NCBI RefSeq assembly: GCF_036373705.1
Contig: NC_089856.1
Span: 3,001,001 to 3,065,000 of the forward strand
Direction: 5' to 3'
DNA: 64,000 bases
Source: Amia ocellicauda
Taxonomy: Eukaryota; Chordata; Actinopteri; Amiiformes; Amiidae
Both the position numbers and the translations under genes were made by a program. Positions 62,979 through 64,000 of the stretch are shown here, in pieces (the stretch's first letter is position 1; every line of letters begins with the position of its first letter). The notes below the pieces were generated by a model. The model was not told the DNA's origin, searched no databases, and saw only the letters and a list, made by a program, of their open reading frames with translations.

Positions 62979-64000
62979 CTGGGGACACACAGATGGAGAG
63001 AGAGAGACGGACGGTCAGTGCCAGTGTCACACGAGCGCTGAGGCTGCACACCCCCTCCACGCCTGCAATGTGCACACACACACACACACACATGATGTTT
63101 TCACATGTGTAAGACTGCATGATATCAATTGTTGGACCATGGATGCTGAAGAGGATAATAATCATAAGAATATGGAAATACTACTTCTGCTAATAATAAT
63201 AAATGAACGTGAGGTCAATGTGGATTGGCTGAGACGTGGATTGGCCGTGTTGCTGTCTGTGTGTACAGCTGTGTCAGCACTGCTCCTCATGTGGTCGTCT
63301 CCATGGCCATTCGGTCATGCCTGCAGTTGCTATCGACTCGTTTGATCGTTATTGTCCAGTTGAACGATTCTGGGGACAGAATTCTGCAGCTTCAAATAAA
63401 CATAAAATAAAAACAAATCACAGCCCAAAGACTGAGACGAGTCTTGACTCCAGAGCGTGAAACTATTTCCCAGGCTGGCGATGACCAGGCCGATGACATC
63501 ACCTCTCTCCCCTCCCCGCCTCCTGCAGTCGGGTCCCCAGCCAGGGCGTCACGGACAGCTGGGCTGGGACTTGAACTGGGGCTGCGGGGCCATATGGTGC
63601 GACGCTCCACCTCTGGGAATCCCCTCTTCTCCGGCTCTGTCACGTCTGCTCCAGATGGATGTTGGGGCACTGTGTCATGTGTGACTCACACACAAAAGGT
63701 CAGACTGAAACCACTTCTGTTTTTTTGTAGTTTTCTCTTGGTTGCTATTGAGGACTGAGAACGTTTCATTGAATATTTCTTAGATGCCGTCAGAGAGTCT
63801 GGATTGTTGCTGGTGCTTTGAAGACACAACTCATACTCTAACAAATCCCCTCCTTGCACAAATGTACCCTGGCAGGGTCTGTACACTTGATTATATGGTT
63901 GTACTCTGTTGTTACCATACATATACACTGGTTTTACTCATGTTATACCTTTACTGTACCACACTGGACCCTGGGAATGGAATGATACACTTTGGTCGAT
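62979..64000 (-). other. mast1: MAST1 intron running off the right edge
   Basis: No coding exon is visible between the acceptor at 62979 and the window end. A CA tract lies near 63071-63092. The missing MAST1 N-terminal exons must lie further right. Confidence 0.6.

Overview
The window is nuclear DNA of a vertebrate, most likely a ray-finned fish. Its genes are split into many GT-AG exons, it has a CpG-rich promoter and long CA and CT microsatellites, and its mobile DNA is fish-like: several Tc1/mariner elements, CR1/L2-type LINE 3' ends and a tRNA-derived SINE. The repeats suggest a non-teleost or early-branching lineage, but I cannot name the species. Every exon boundary given here was read from the sequence. 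For the three genes complete at both ends the summed coding length is an exact multiple of three, which supports the models.

Layout, left to right. (1) 1-9.4 kb has no gene I can support. It holds two strong hairpins, two degraded Tc1 transposons, one internally deleted Tc1 derivative and a SINE fragment. (2) 9.4-25.9 kb, minus strand: SMARCA4 (BRG1), the SWI/SNF ATPase, complete in 32 coding exons (1,607 aa), with a non-coding first exon in a CpG-rich promoter near 25.6-25.9 kb. (3) 27.2-29.6 kb, plus strand: a complete three-exon galactose-3-O-sulfotransferase of 446 aa, head-to-head with SMARCA4. (4) 32.4-39.5 kb, minus strand: ATG4D, the autophagy cysteine protease, complete in 10 coding exons (490 aa), with a probable non-coding first exon and CCAAT-box promoter near 39.3-39.7 kb. 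(5) 39.7-44.4 kb: no gene recognised. (6) 44.4 kb to beyond the right edge, minus strand: MAST1, a microtubule-associated Ser/Thr kinase. The last 22 coding exons (1,567 codons) are here; roughly the first hundred residues lie to the right of the window.

The genes are ordinary housekeeping or neuronal genes and do not form one pathway. SMARCA4, ATG4D and MAST1 lie on the same arm in human (19p13), so this is a conserved linkage block with a sulfotransferase gene inside it. I see no new biological system. The most notable observations are: LINE 3' ends lying 8 and 15 nt from splice sites of SMARCA4 and ATG4D; a nearly intact Tc1 relative with DD38E spacing and ~195-bp terminal repeats in a MAST1 kinase-domain intron; an ATG4D whose caspase-3 site reads YEVD rather than DEVD; a weak SMARCA4 splice donor; and several palindromic or miniature elements.
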